Shown here piece after piece: positions 19,020 to 27,418 of a DNA stretch of 64,000 nt (its first letter is position 1; the number at the start of each line of letters is the position of its first letter). Position numbers and translations under genes: made by a program. The notes beneath the pieces were generated by a model. That model saw only the letters and a program-made list of their open reading frames with translations, had not been told where the DNA came from and made no database searches. Source of the stretch: Pseudomonadota bacterium (GTDB taxonomy: Bacteria; Pseudomonadota; Gammaproteobacteria; Steroidobacterales; JBCBZW01). The stretch covers positions 1-64,000 of the forward strand of contig JBCBZW010000006.1 in NCBI GenBank assembly GCA_039815145.1, in the 5' to 3' direction.

Positions 19020-20789
19020 ATGAACCGTGACGCTGAGCTGACGCCAACGGGATTCAACGACGAACTGCCCCTGCGGAGCGATGGCTTCGCCAACCTCGTG
19101 GAAGCACTCGACTACGCCGCTCAGGGTAAGGCCGGGTACAACTTCTACGACGGCAAGGGCGCTTTGGAACATCGCCTCACGCACGCCGACCTGCGCCAGG
19201 AAGCGCAGCTGTTGGCGCGTAAGCTGCTGGGCCTCGGCCTGCAGCGGGGTGATCGCGTTGCCATCGTGGCCGAGACCGATCCGCTGTTCATCCGCTTCTT
19301 CTTCGCTGCCCAGTACGCTGGGTTGCTGCCGGTGGCATTGCCCGCTGGCCTGCAGCTCGGTGGCGGGGAAGCGTGGGTGAGGCAGATCCGCCAGATGCTG
19401 ATGTCGTGCGACGCCGCGGTTGCGGTGGCGCCGTCGTCCCATGCCGCCCTCCTCGACTCTGCATGCGAGGGACTCGATCTGGTCCTCGCCGGTGAAGCGG
19501 ACGCATTCGATGCGCTCCCGGCGGATTACGACCTACCCTTCCAGCCGTTCACGGGCGATGAGCCGGCGTACCTGCAGTACACCTCCGGGAGCACGCAGTT
19601 CCCGCGCGGTGTCGAGGTATCGCAATCGGCGGCACTCACCAACCTGCGAGAGATCTGCCGGTACGGCCTGAAGCTCACGAGTAAAGATCGTTTCGTCGGC
19701 TGGTTGCCGTTCTATCACGACATGGGCCTGGTCGGTTTCGTCCTCGTGCCCCTCGGCAGCCAACTCTCGGCGGACTACTTGAGCCCGCGCACCTTCGCCA
19801 TGCGTCCACGCTTGTGGCTGAAGCTGCTGTCGGACAATCGCGGCACCATCTCCTCCAGCCCGCCCTTCGGCTACGCCCTCGTGGCGAAGCGTTTGCGGGT
19901 GGCGGATAGCGAGCGCTACGACCTGTCCAACTGGCGGGCCGCCTGCGTGGGCGCCGAGCGCGTGCCCCGCGGCCCCCTCGAGCAGTTCGCCAAGCTGCTC
20001 AAGGACGCCAAGTTCGATCCGAAGGCCTTCGTGCCCTGCTACGGCATGGCCGAGTGCGCCCTCGCCGTCAGCTTCGTGCAGATGGACCACGGCGTGAGCA
20101 TCGACACGGTCGATAAGATCGAGATGACGGACCTCGGCAAGGCTACGCCTGTAGCCGCGGACCATCCGGACGATCAGACCCTCGAGTTCGTTGACTGCGG
20201 CAACCTCCTGCCCAGCTACGAGCTGGCGATCCGCGACGATGAGGGCAATGAACTCCCCGAGCGCACCTGTGGGCGGATCTGCCTGCGCGGGCCCTCGGTG
20301 ATGACCGGCTACTTCCGTGATCCGGAAGCCACCGCAGCCGTGCTCTCCGAAGACGGCTGGCTGGATACGGGCGACATCGGCTACCGCATCGGCGAGCAGC
20401 TGGTCATCACGGCCCGTCGCAAGGACGTGATCATCATCAACGGTCGCAACATCTGGCCACAGGATCTCGAGTACATCGCGGAGAGCTCGCCAAAGGTGCG
20501 CATGGGCAACGTGTCCGCCTTCTCGGTAAACGAAAGCGACGGCCCCGAGAGCGTGGTGATCGTGGTGGAGTCCCGCCATCAGGATGCGGAGCTCGCCGAG
20601 GAGATCGTCGAACGGGTGCAGAAGCAGTTCGGCATTCGCGTCCACGTCGACCTCGTGCCCCCGCGCACCCTACCGCGCACCTCGTCGGGCAAGCTGTCGC
20701 GCTCACGCGCCAAGCTCGATCATCTCGAGCGTCAGGCAGCTAAGACTCCTGTTCACCAGGACTTCGCTACCAGCGGCAGCGTTGCCTGA
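19020..20789 (+). CDS. Fatty acyl-AMP ligase / acyl-ACP synthetase (sphingolipid locus)
   Basis: A 589-residue adenylate-forming enzyme of the FAAL type. The AMP-binding loop YTSGSTQFPRGVEV starts at residue 187. GWLPFYHDMGLVGFVL is typical of FAALs. The hinge/C-terminal motifs GWLDTGDIGYR (about 446) and RRKDVIIINGRNIWPQDLE follow. Such enzymes activate a fatty acid as acyl-AMP and load it onto an acyl carrier protein; an ACP gene is two genes downstream. It leads a tight operon: the next gene starts at the base after its stop. From memory of the Caulobacter ceramide cluster, an acyl-ACP synthetase of this kind accompanies spt, acp and cerR there, so I assign it to ceramide synthesis. Which acyl chain it loads (for SPT or for the ceramide synthase) is inference. 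Confidence 0.87.
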   Translation: MNRDAELTPTGFNDELPLRSDGFANLVEALDYAAQGKAGYNFYDGKGALEHRLTHADLRQEAQLLARKLLGLGLQRGDRVAIVAETDPLFIRFFFAAQYAGLLPVALPAGLQLGGGEAWVRQIRQMLMSCDAAVAVAPSSHAALLDSACEGLDLVLAGEADAFDALPADYDLPFQPFTGDEPAYLQYTSGSTQFPRGVEVSQSAALTNLREICRYGLKLTSKDRFVGWLPFYHDMGLVGFVLVPLGSQLSADYLSPRTFAMRPRLWLKLLSDNRGTISSSPPFGYALVAKRLRVADSERYDLSNWRAACVGAERVPRGPLEQFAKLLKDAKFDPKAFVPCYGMAECALAVSFVQMDHGVSIDTVDKIEMTDLGKATPVAADHPDDQTLEFVDCGNLLPSYELAIRDDEGNELPERTCGRICLRGPSVMTGYFRDPEATAAVLSEDGWLDTGDIGYRIGEQLVITARRKDVIIINGRNIWPQDLEYIAESSPKVRMGNVSAFSVNESDGPESVVIVVESRHQDAELAEEIVERVQKQFGIRVHVDLVPPRTLPRTSSGKLSRSRAKLDHLERQAAKTPVHQDFATSGSVA

Positions 20790-21713
20790 TTGCACATCGC
20801 ACTGACCGGGGCGACCGGCTTCATCGGTCGCCGCCTGCAACGTGCCCTGCTTCCCCTCGACCATCGGCTGACCGCCCTCGTCCGCCCCGACCAACACCAG
20901 CGGCGCCCTGAACTGCAGGCGGGCGTCGAGCAAGCGCCTTTCGATCAACTCGACGTAGACGCCTGGCGTAGCCTCCTCGACCGCGAGGACGCCCCGGAGG
21001 TGCTGCTGCTGCTCGCCGGCGCCGTTCGAGGGCGCACCTTCGAACAGTTCGCCGAGGTCAACGAGCGCCCCTTCAGGGCCCTCGCCAGCGCCTTGGCCGG
21101 CCGCGCTGACCCGCCCCGCGTCCTGCTAATGTCATCCCTCGCCGCCAGCCAACCCAGCTTGTCGCCCTACGCGGCGAGCAAGCGGGCCGGCGAAGACGCC
21201 TTGCGCGACCGTGCGGTCACCGTACTGCGCCCACCCGCCGTCTACGGCCCTGGCGATCGCGAGCTGGCTGCCCTGTTCGAGACCATCCACAGCGGCTGGG
21301 TGCCGCGCCCGGGGCCGGCCGATCAGCGCATCTGCTTCCTCCACGCGGACGACCTCGCCAGCGCCGTGATCGCCTGGCTGCAGCGGACCCCAGGGCCCGA
21401 CCTGCAGGAGATCTTCGCCCTCCACGACGGCGCCCCCGATGGCTACTCCTGGCCGCAGATCGCCGCCGCGATCGCCCCGCACAAGCGAGCGCACATCCTG
21501 CCCGTACCGAGCGCCGTGCTGCGCGCGGTGGCGACGGCCAACCTGCTGGCGGCCACCGCCCTGCGATACTCCCCGATGCTCACTCCCGGCAAGGTGAGAG
21601 AGCTGGGACACCCTCGCTGGCTCTGCGATAATCGCGCCTTCACGGAAGCGACTGGCTGGACGCCGGCGGTGGATCTGGCCACCGGCACGGCGCGCCTGAG
21701 GAGCGACACCTGA
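20790..21713 (+). CDS. NAD-dependent epimerase/dehydratase-like reductase (CerR-like)
   Basis: A 307-residue extended SDR-fold protein. The TTG at 20790 directly follows the upstream stop and gives the nucleotide-binding motif GATGFIGRR at residues 7-15, so no other start fits. The catalytic YxxxK is YAASK at residues 127-131, followed by RPPAVYGPGDREL. By position between the acyl-AMP ligase and the ACP and next to serine palmitoyltransferase, it matches the reductase (CerR) of bacterial ceramide clusters, which acts on the keto group left by SPT. In bacteria this step is proposed to occur after N-acylation. The SDR assignment is firm; the substrate is inferred from neighbours. An alternative is a sugar-nucleotide epimerase, but no sugar genes are adjacent. 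Confidence 0.82.
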   Translation: MHIALTGATGFIGRRLQRALLPLDHRLTALVRPDQHQRRPELQAGVEQAPFDQLDVDAWRSLLDREDAPEVLLLLAGAVRGRTFEQFAEVNERPFRALASALAGRADPPRVLLMSSLAASQPSLSPYAASKRAGEDALRDRAVTVLRPPAVYGPGDRELAALFETIHSGWVPRPGPADQRICFLHADDLASAVIAWLQRTPGPDLQEIFALHDGAPDGYSWPQIAAAIAPHKRAHILPVPSAVLRAVATANLLAATALRYSPMLTPGKVRELGHPRWLCDNRAFTEATGWTPAVDLATGTARLRSDT

Positions 21714-21714
21714 G

Positions 21715-21951
21715 ATGACTGAGATCGAACAAACCTTGAGCGAACTGCTCAGCGGCTTCCTCACCGAGGGGCAGAACATGATCGACGCCGCCACGCCCAT
21801 CAACACGCTGGGGCTCGAGTCGGTGGTGATCATGCAGTTCGTCGCCGAGGTGGAAGACCACTTCGATATCAACATCGATCTCGACAGCCTGGCGCAGATT
21901 CACACGCTGAACGACCTGGCCAAGGTCGTCGTCACGCAGGGGGGCGCATGA
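21715..21951 (+). CDS. Acyl carrier protein (sphingolipid-specific)
   Basis: A 78-residue acidic four-helix carrier protein. The phosphopantetheine attachment site is Ser36 in LGLESVVIM, a variant of the DSL motif with Glu before the Ser. It starts one base after the reductase stop and overlaps the SPT gene by 4 bp (ATGA). A dedicated ACP next to a FAAL and an SPT implies acyl-ACP rather than acyl-CoA as the donor in this pathway, as in other bacterial ceramide clusters. Distinct from housekeeping AcpP, which normally sits with fab genes. Confidence 0.88.
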   Translation: MTEIEQTLSELLSGFLTEGQNMIDAATPINTLGLESVVIMQFVAEVEDHFDINIDLDSLAQIHTLNDLAKVVVTQGGA

Positions 21952-23141
21952 GCCTGCTGGAGAAGTTCGCGCAGACGCGCGCCAAGCGCGACGCGCTCGC
22001 GCAGATGCCGATCAACCCCGTGGCGGTGCCGATCGAGCGAGCGATCGATGCCACCACTGCGCAGATCGACGGGCGCGAAGTCATCATGGCAGGCACCAAC
22101 AACTACCTGGGCCTGACCTTCGAGCAGGAGTGTATCGAGGCTGGGCAACGCGCCCTCGCCGAGTTTGGCACCGGCACTACCGGCTCGCGCGTGGCCAACG
22201 GTAACTACACGGACCACGAGGCCCTCGAGCAAGACCTAGCGGATTTCTTCGGTTACCCCTACTCCATGCTTTTCTCCACGGGCTACGGGGCGAACCTCGG
22301 TACCATCGCCGCCCTCGTCGGGCCGGGCGATTGTGTGATGCTCGACGCCGACGCCCACGCGAGCCTCTACGACGCCTGCCGCCTCTCCGGTGCCGACGTT
22401 TTCCGCTTCCGCCACAACGATCACGCGGATCTCGACAAGCGCTTACGGCGCTTGGGCGAGCGCGCGAAGCGCACCCTCGTCGCCATCGAGGGGCTCTACT
22501 CCATCCTCGGGGACTACCCCTCTCTCGAACCCTTCTGTGAGGTGTGCGAGCGCTACGGCGCGCTGCTGCTGGTGGATGAAGCCCACTCCCTCGGCACCAT
22601 GGGCGAGCATGGCCGGGGCTTGGCGGAAGCCGACGGTGTCCTCGACCGGGTGGACTTCCTGGTGGGCACGTTCTCCAAGAGTCTCGGCGCCACCGGCGGC
22701 TTTTGCGTGAGCCGCCACGAGGAGCTCTCCCTCTTCCGCTACACCTCGCGCCCGTTTATCTTCACCGCCTCACCCTGCCCCTCCGTGGTCGCCAGCACAC
22801 GTGCAGCCCTGCGCCTGCTGCGCACGCAGCCGGAGCGCCGCGAACGCCTGTGGCAGCACGCGCGCGGCCTGTACGAGAGCTTCACAGCCCTCGGCCTGAC
22901 CCTGGGTCCGCAGCCCTCGCCCGTGGTGGCGGTGCGCTGCCCCAGCGCGGAGGCAGCCCTAGGCGTGTGGCAGCGGCTACTCGAGCACGGCGTCTACACA
23001 AACCTCATCGTGCCGCCCGCCTCGCCCGACGGCTCGAGCCTGATTCGCTGCAGCCTGAGTGCGGCGCATCGGCCCGAACAGGTGGAGACCATCAAGCACG
23101 CGATGGCGGCCGCCACCGCGGATCTGATCGCGGCGGCCTGA
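21948..23141 (+). CDS. spt: Serine palmitoyltransferase (alpha-oxoamine synthase family)
   Basis: A 397-residue PLP enzyme of the AONS/KBL/SPT family. The PLP lysine is K244 in TFSKSLGATGGF; DEAHSLGTMGEHGRG and GSRVANGNYTDHEALE are further family motifs, and DAHASLYDACRLSGA marks the substrate pocket. It condenses an amino acid, here probably serine, with an acyl thioester to give a 3-keto sphingoid base. The ATG overlaps the ACP stop. SPT rather than biotin synthesis KAPA synthase is favoured because FAAL, ACP and reductase precede it, no bio genes are near, and ceramide-pathway candidates lie downstream. First committed enzyme of the sphingolipid pathway, cytoplasmic. Confidence 0.85.
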   Translation: MSLLEKFAQTRAKRDALAQMPINPVAVPIERAIDATTAQIDGREVIMAGTNNYLGLTFEQECIEAGQRALAEFGTGTTGSRVANGNYTDHEALEQDLADFFGYPYSMLFSTGYGANLGTIAALVGPGDCVMLDADAHASLYDACRLSGADVFRFRHNDHADLDKRLRRLGERAKRTLVAIEGLYSILGDYPSLEPFCEVCERYGALLLVDEAHSLGTMGEHGRGLAEADGVLDRVDFLVGTFSKSLGATGGFCVSRHEELSLFRYTSRPFIFTASPCPSVVASTRAALRLLRTQPERRERLWQHARGLYESFTALGLTLGPQPSPVVAVRCPSAEAALGVWQRLLEHGVYTNLIVPPASPDGSSLIRCSLSAAHRPEQVETIKHAMAAATADLIAAA

Positions 23142-23149
23142 GCGCCGAC

Positions 23150-23440
23150 TTAGCGGAAGGCGCCCTTGCGATAGAGGCGCCAGAACAGTGGCCAGGCGAA
23201 CAGCAGGGGCCAGCGACGCTGTAGGGGCGTCGGCTCCTCGTAGATGCCGGAGTGACGCTCGATCTTCCACAGCAGGTAATCGAAGCCGTCGTTGAAGGTG
23301 AACGCGGCCTTTAGCAGGCGCGCGACGCTAAGGCCCTTACCCCAAGCCTCGCGCAACGGCCAGCGCCAGCCACCGGCCAGGGGCGCGACCGGCCACCGGG
23401 GAGCCTCCTCCTGCTCCGCTCGGGGCGCCTCCCGCCACAT
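23150..23440 (-). CDS. C-terminal part of frameshifted nucleotidyltransferase-fold protein
   Basis: A 96-codon frame that resumes where the upstream frame (23311-24138) turns to Arg-rich nonsense. It contains FNDGFDYLLWKIERHSG and ends RRWPLLFAWPLFWRLYRKGAFR, which resembles the conserved tail I associate with this nucleotidyltransferase family. The two frames are related by a one-base deletion, because 989 nt plus 1 gives 330 codons. The ATG at 23440 could be a genuine independent start, but no clear ribosome site precedes it. I therefore read it as the displaced 3' end of one gene of about 329 residues. Confidence 0.6.
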   Translation of the reverse strand: MWREAPRAEQEEAPRWPVAPLAGGWRWPLREAWGKGLSVARLLKAAFTFNDGFDYLLWKIERHSGIYEEPTPLQRRWPLLFAWPLFWRLYRKGAFR

Positions 23441-24138
23441 GCCTCGGCGAGCGCCATCAGGTACTCCCGGTTGCGCTCCACCAGTTGCGCGGCGCGTTGG
23501 CCACTTTCAGCTCGCAGCTCACAGCGATAGGTGCTGGATAGAGCGTGCTCCCACAGCGCTTGCGGCGAGGACGCGGCATCGGGCAAACCTCGCCGGCCTT
23601 CCGTGAGCATCCGACGCACCGCGCCAGCGAGAGCCTCCTCGAGGCGCGCGGCGATGCCCGCATCCTCCACGTAGAGCACGCGGCAAGGTTGGGCGAAGCG
23701 CGCCCAGAAATAGGGGTGGAAATCGCGGCGTAGGTGGCGCTCGAAGGCTGTCAGCGGCAGCAGGGCGTACTTGCAACGCGCGCCCGTCGACACGCTGAGC
23801 TGGTACACGTTCGGCGCCAGCACGCGGTTAGCCACGCGCTGCCAGTGCGGTAGTGCCGCCGAGGGGATATCGCCTTCGGTCAGCACGTAGAGGTCGATCA
23901 GCGTGTCGCGCTCCCCCCGCGTGTAGGACCCGTACAACAGCACAGCCCGCAGTGCGTTGCCGTAGCGCGCGCGCAGGGCGGCGAACAGCGCGACCAAATC
24001 GGCATCGTCATGCTGCAACTCGGGGGAGCCGCGCGTGGCTTGCGCCAGGCCGATCTTCTCGCCGATGAGCGTTGGTAGCTCAGCTGAGGCAGAAGACTCA
24101 GGGCGCAGGGGCGGCGCTATCGGCATCGTGCTGCGCAT
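23311..24138 (-). CDS. Nucleotidyltransferase-fold protein, N-terminal part (frameshifted)
   Basis: The N-terminal portion carries the polymerase-beta-like nucleotidyltransferase pattern GSYTRGERDTLIDLYVL. The usual Dx[DE] pair is incomplete: Leu occupies the first Asp position (LIDL). Real coding probably stops near base 23430; after MALAEACGG the frame becomes Arg/Gly-rich, and the conserved tail continues in the other frame (23150-23440). The start overlaps the end of the upstream CDP-alcohol transferase gene by 41 bp (ATG 24138) or 29 bp (ATG 24126), so the two are probably co-transcribed. Context suggests a role in sphingolipid headgroup assembly; activity is uncertain given both the frameshift and the missing Asp. 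Sequencing error is a real alternative. Confidence 0.65.
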   Translation of the reverse strand: MRSTMPIAPPLRPESSASAELPTLIGEKIGLAQATRGSPELQHDDADLVALFAALRARYGNALRAVLLYGSYTRGERDTLIDLYVLTEGDIPSAALPHWQRVANRVLAPNVYQLSVSTGARCKYALLPLTAFERHLRRDFHPYFWARFAQPCRVLYVEDAGIAARLEEALAGAVRRMLTEGRRGLPDAASSPQALWEHALSSTYRCELRAESGQRAAQLVERNREYLMALAEACGGRRPERSRRRLPGGRSRPWPVAGAGRCARLGVRALASRAC

Positions 24139-25327
24139 CGCCGTAGGCGGAGCGCGTCCCGGAGAAACGTCGGAAAGCCTGCGGGTGGGTCGCTGCTGCC
24201 CGGGTCGGATCAGCGAGCCAGGAGCGCAGGGGTCCGTGGCGCGAACGCGACCACACCGCTTGGCCCAGGCGCGCGAACAACAAGGCGGTGCTGGCGAGGG
24301 TCCAGAGGACCACCGCGTAGAAGCCCCAGTCCGGTCGCTGCACGAGCACCGCCGCGCTGAGGAGGATCAGGCTGGGGTTGCGGCGCGCAGTGATGAGCCG
24401 GTTGTAGGCGTCGAAGGGACGCCACGCGAAGAGCGAACACTCGCCGATGAGATCGAACAGGCCTTCGGCGATGCGCCCACCGACGTAGCCCAACACCACC
24501 CATAGGTTCCAGGTGGCGAGCGACACGCCCCACAGGGGCTCCGCCACCACGCCCGCGAGGGACATGCCCCAGAAGACGTACCAGAACGGCGGGTGGATGA
24601 TGTCCATCCCGTGGTCGAGCGCGTGCCCGAACTTGGAAGACTGGATCGTCACCCGGGCAAGCTTGCCGTCCACCGTGTCCAGGAAGGTCATGATCCAACC
24701 GCTGATGAGGCCGAGGGCGTACTGGCCCTGGTAGAACCACCAACAGCTCGCCAGCATGAGGGCGAAGCCTGTGAGCGTGACCATGTTCGGCGTGATCCCC
24801 GCACGCGCGCACCAGCCGACCACCACGCGGGCGGGTCGCGGCCACCACCACTTGGTGACGAGATCCGTGATGCCCTTGTAGGCGTTGCCGTAGAGCACGC
24901 TCTCCAAGCGATCCCGAGAGGTGGCATCCACCTTGGCCAACAGCGGCGGCTCGGCCTTGCGGAGCATGCCGTCGAAGGCATTCAGGTCGCTCGTCTCGAG
25001 GACACTTAAGCCCTCCACCTGCTGCTCGACGATCGCGGCGTGGCCGCGAGCAGCGTCATCGCCGGCGACCAAGGCCGCGGCGAGACCGCCGTCCTCACTC
25101 GCCCGCAGCGCATGACCGACACCGGCATCGTGCAGCCCCCGGAGGGTGCGCGGTTCGAAGAGATAGCTCGCGTGCACCACAAGTAGGGGATGCTCGAGGG
25201 CGGATGACGGCAGCTCGTCGAGGCGTTCGAAGGCGGTGAACTGACGGAGCTGGCGGGCGACCCGGGTGGTCGCGTCGAGGCCCCACAGGGGCATCGCCGC
25301 TTCGCCGACTATGTGCACGTAGATCAC
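24098..25327 (-). CDS. CDP-alcohol phosphatidyltransferase with extra N-terminal domain
   Basis: A 409-residue protein with a GTG start (MIYVHIVGEAA). The C-terminal membrane half contains the complete family motif D-x2-DG-x2-AR-x8-G-x3-D-x3-D, seen as LDTVDGKLAR then GHALDHGMD, from about residue 217. The first 190 or so residues are soluble and unassigned. This order resembles bifunctional proteins that carry a nucleotidyltransferase-like domain before the transferase, but no GxGxR motif is visible. The reaction expected is transfer of a phospho-alcohol from a CDP-activated donor to an alcohol acceptor in the inner membrane. With ceramide genes on both sides, a ceramide headgroup or its precursor is the likely product. 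The divergent metallophosphoesterase starts 84 bp away. Confidence 0.83.
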   Translation of the reverse strand: MIYVHIVGEAAMPLWGLDATTRVARQLRQFTAFERLDELPSSALEHPLLVVHASYLFEPRTLRGLHDAGVGHALRASEDGGLAAALVAGDDAARGHAAIVEQQVEGLSVLETSDLNAFDGMLRKAEPPLLAKVDATSRDRLESVLYGNAYKGITDLVTKWWWPRPARVVVGWCARAGITPNMVTLTGFALMLASCWWFYQGQYALGLISGWIMTFLDTVDGKLARVTIQSSKFGHALDHGMDIIHPPFWYVFWGMSLAGVVAEPLWGVSLATWNLWVVLGYVGGRIAEGLFDLIGECSLFAWRPFDAYNRLITARRNPSLILLSAAVLVQRPDWGFYAVVLWTLASTALLFARLGQAVWSRSRHGPLRSWLADPTRAAATHPQAFRRFSGTRSAYGDAQHDADSAAPAP

Positions 25328-25392
25328 GGTGTTATCGTTCGCCTCAACAAGCTTCGCTGGCGTTGATACCTAGCGCGAAGCAAACGCCCGAG

Positions 25393-25398
25393 TATAAC
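25393..25398 (+). promoter_or_regulatory. Possible -10 box (TATAAC) before metallophosphoesterase
   Basis: TATAAC matches the sigma-70 -10 consensus at five of six positions in an otherwise GC-rich divergent gap. No convincing -35 lies 16-18 bp upstream. A start site some 7 nt downstream would leave a leader of only about 7 nt, and no Shine-Dalgarno is visible before the ATG. Confidence 0.35.
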
Positions 25399-25411
25399 GC
25401 CTCCCATCCCA

Positions 25412-26302
25412 ATGCCGTTCACGCTCGCCCATCTCAGCGACACGCACACCACCGATCTCAGCGGCGTGCGTCCCGCCCAACTGCTCGGCAAGCGCCTGCT
25501 CGGCTACCTGTCCTGGCGCCGCCGACGCCGCCACGAGCACAGCATGCGCATGCTCCAGGCCAGCGCCGACGCGGCCCTGGCGCAAGCGCCAGACGTCATG
25601 GTGATCAGCGGCGACCTGCTGCACATCGGCCTGGCCGAAGAGATGCGCCAGATTCGCGGCTGGCTCGAAGCCTTGAGCAGCGAGGTGCCGGTGTTCCTGG
25701 TGCCAGGCAACCACGACTTCTATCGCGCCGATTCCATCCCCGCGTGGCAGCGCGAACTCGGCGATCTGAACGTCTTCGGCACACCGGTCGGTGACGCGCC
25801 CTGGCCATCAGTACTCGAGCTGCCAGGCGTCCGGCTGATCGGCCTCAATAGCGCCTACGCCGCACCGCTGACCCAGGCGGATGGTTGCCTCGGCGCCGCC
25901 CAGTTGGACGCCTTGCGCGCGCTCTTGGACGCCCCGTGCGAGGCCCCCACGGTGCTGGTCGTGCATCACCCGGCCGACTCCTCGCTCTGTGCCGCACGAA
26001 AGGCCCTGCGCGATGCTCCAGCGCTCGCGGAGCTGTTGGCCGAGTACTCCCCCACCCTGCTGTTGCACGGCCATCTGCACAAGCCGCTGGCCTATCGCGT
26101 CGGCCCCGTGCCCTGCTACTGCGCGCCCTCCGCCTCCAGCGAGCACGAGCGGCATCGCGCCGGCTTTCACGTCTTCCGCCTGATGGCGGACCGCACCGAC
26201 GCCGTAGACGCCACGCTCTACCTGGCAGAAGCCGCGCAAGCGCCCTGCCGCTTCACGGCGCACGCCCGTCCGATCGACACCGCGACCGCTACGCCACGCT
26301 GA
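25412..26302 (+). CDS. Calcineurin-like metallophosphoesterase
   Basis: A 296-residue enzyme with all metal-binding blocks in order: HLSDTH (residues 6-11), ISGDLLH, PGNHDFY, VHHPA and LLHGHLHKP. It is probably cytoplasmic, since no signal peptide is seen. The ATG at 25412 lies 14 bp after a TATAAC box, so its leader may be very short. It is the only + strand gene between the two - strand groups of the sphingolipid locus, convergent with the lptG-like gene (12-bp gap). Plausible role: dephosphorylation of a lipid or headgroup intermediate, by analogy with phosphatases in phospholipid and inositol-lipid pathways. Substrate not determinable from sequence. Confidence 0.85.
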   Translation: MPFTLAHLSDTHTTDLSGVRPAQLLGKRLLGYLSWRRRRRHEHSMRMLQASADAALAQAPDVMVISGDLLHIGLAEEMRQIRGWLEALSSEVPVFLVPGNHDFYRADSIPAWQRELGDLNVFGTPVGDAPWPSVLELPGVRLIGLNSAYAAPLTQADGCLGAAQLDALRALLDAPCEAPTVLVVHHPADSSLCAARKALRDAPALAELLAEYSPTLLLHGHLHKPLAYRVGPVPCYCAPSASSEHERHRAGFHVFRLMADRTDAVDATLYLAEAAQAPCRFTAHARPIDTATATPR

Positions 26303-26314
26303 TCAGCGAATCCC

Positions 26315-27418
26315 TTAGCCTTCGCTCATGCGCCAAAGCCAGACGCCCAGCAAACTCAGGATGATGAGCTCCGGCGCCAGGGACAGCACCATAGGATGCA
26401 GGCGGTAGATCACCGCGAGGTGCACGCTCACCTGCTCGACCAGGTAGAACGCGACCCCCGCGATCACCCCGAAGGTCACGCGCTCACCGATCGGCAAGAC
26501 ACGCGTGTTACCGAAGACGAAGGGCAAGGCCAGCAGCATCATCGCGAGGGACGCCAGGGGTAAGCTCAGGCGCTGCCACAGCAGCACCCGAAGCCCGTGT
26601 ACATCGAGGGCGTTAGCGCGGGCGTGGCCGATGCGGGCGCTGAGGTCGAACAGGCTCAAGGAAGCTGCCGGCGCCACCAGCGTGTCGAGCCCACCGACGG
26701 GGAGATCCACCTCGCGGGCTTCGCCGGCGAGGCTGCGATCGGCCACCGGCGCATCCTGAGCCACCGATAGCACGCGAACGTTCTGCAGCTCCCACTGCGC
26801 GCGATCGATCACGCGCGCCGATACAGCCTGACGCACGCTCACGAGCGAGTCGTCCTCGAAGGCGTAGATCTCCACGTCCTGTAGTAGCGCGCCGTCCGGT
26901 TCGCCGTCCACGCGGATGATCTGCTGACGGCTTCGCGTCCAGAAGTCCGCTTCGCCTGGCACTGGATCAGCCGCACCATCCGCCTCGCTCGCCACCACCT
27001 CCTGCTCCGTCTCCGCCTTGTCGCGCAATCGCTGCGCCTCGCGCTCGGCCAAGGGCACGACGAACTGCGCGGCCAACAGGAGCGCCACGCCCACTGCCAG
27101 CGCCGTGAGAATGGGGCCGCGCATGAGCTGCAGGGGCGATCGCCCGATCGCTCGCGCGGCCGTCAGCTCACTATGGCCCGCCAAGCCGCCGATGCCGATG
27201 AGGGCCCCGAGCAGGAGCATCACCGGCAACAGATCCAGCAAACGATTCGGCAAGGTGAGCCCGACGACGGCGAGCGCATCGGTGGCGCTGTACAGGCCCT
27301 TGCCGACATCTTCCAGTTCCTCGGCCAGGGCCAGGAAGCTGAACAGGGCGAGGAGCATCAAGGTCACCGGCAACAGGGCCTTGATCATGCTGGTGATGAG
27401 GTAGAGGTGCAGGCGCAC
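26315..27418 (-). CDS. lptG: LptG-like permease (YjgP/YjgQ family)
   Basis: A 367-residue membrane protein. The GTG at 27418 overlaps the lptF-like stop by one base (taGTG) and yields the family N terminus LITSMIKALLPVTLMLLALF; the longer upstream open frame is antisense-like, Arg/His-rich and rejected. The fold is the LptFG type: N-terminal membrane segments, a periplasmic beta-jellyroll (about residues 120-260) and three C-terminal membrane segments, with the family motif ELTAARAIGRSPLQLM after the second segment. Classical LptG pairs with LptF and LptB to extract lipopolysaccharide. Here the pair lies inside a sphingolipid locus, so it may be a paralogue that moves a sphingolipid instead, or the only copy serving both. 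Confidence 0.85.
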   Translation of the reverse strand: MRLHLYLITSMIKALLPVTLMLLALFSFLALAEELEDVGKGLYSATDALAVVGLTLPNRLLDLLPVMLLLGALIGIGGLAGHSELTAARAIGRSPLQLMRGPILTALAVGVALLLAAQFVVPLAEREAQRLRDKAETEQEVVASEADGAADPVPGEADFWTRSRQQIIRVDGEPDGALLQDVEIYAFEDDSLVSVRQAVSARVIDRAQWELQNVRVLSVAQDAPVADRSLAGEAREVDLPVGGLDTLVAPAASLSLFDLSARIGHARANALDVHGLRVLLWQRLSLPLASLAMMLLALPFVFGNTRVLPIGERVTFGVIAGVAFYLVEQVSVHLAVIYRLHPMVLSLAPELIILSLLGVWLWRMSEG

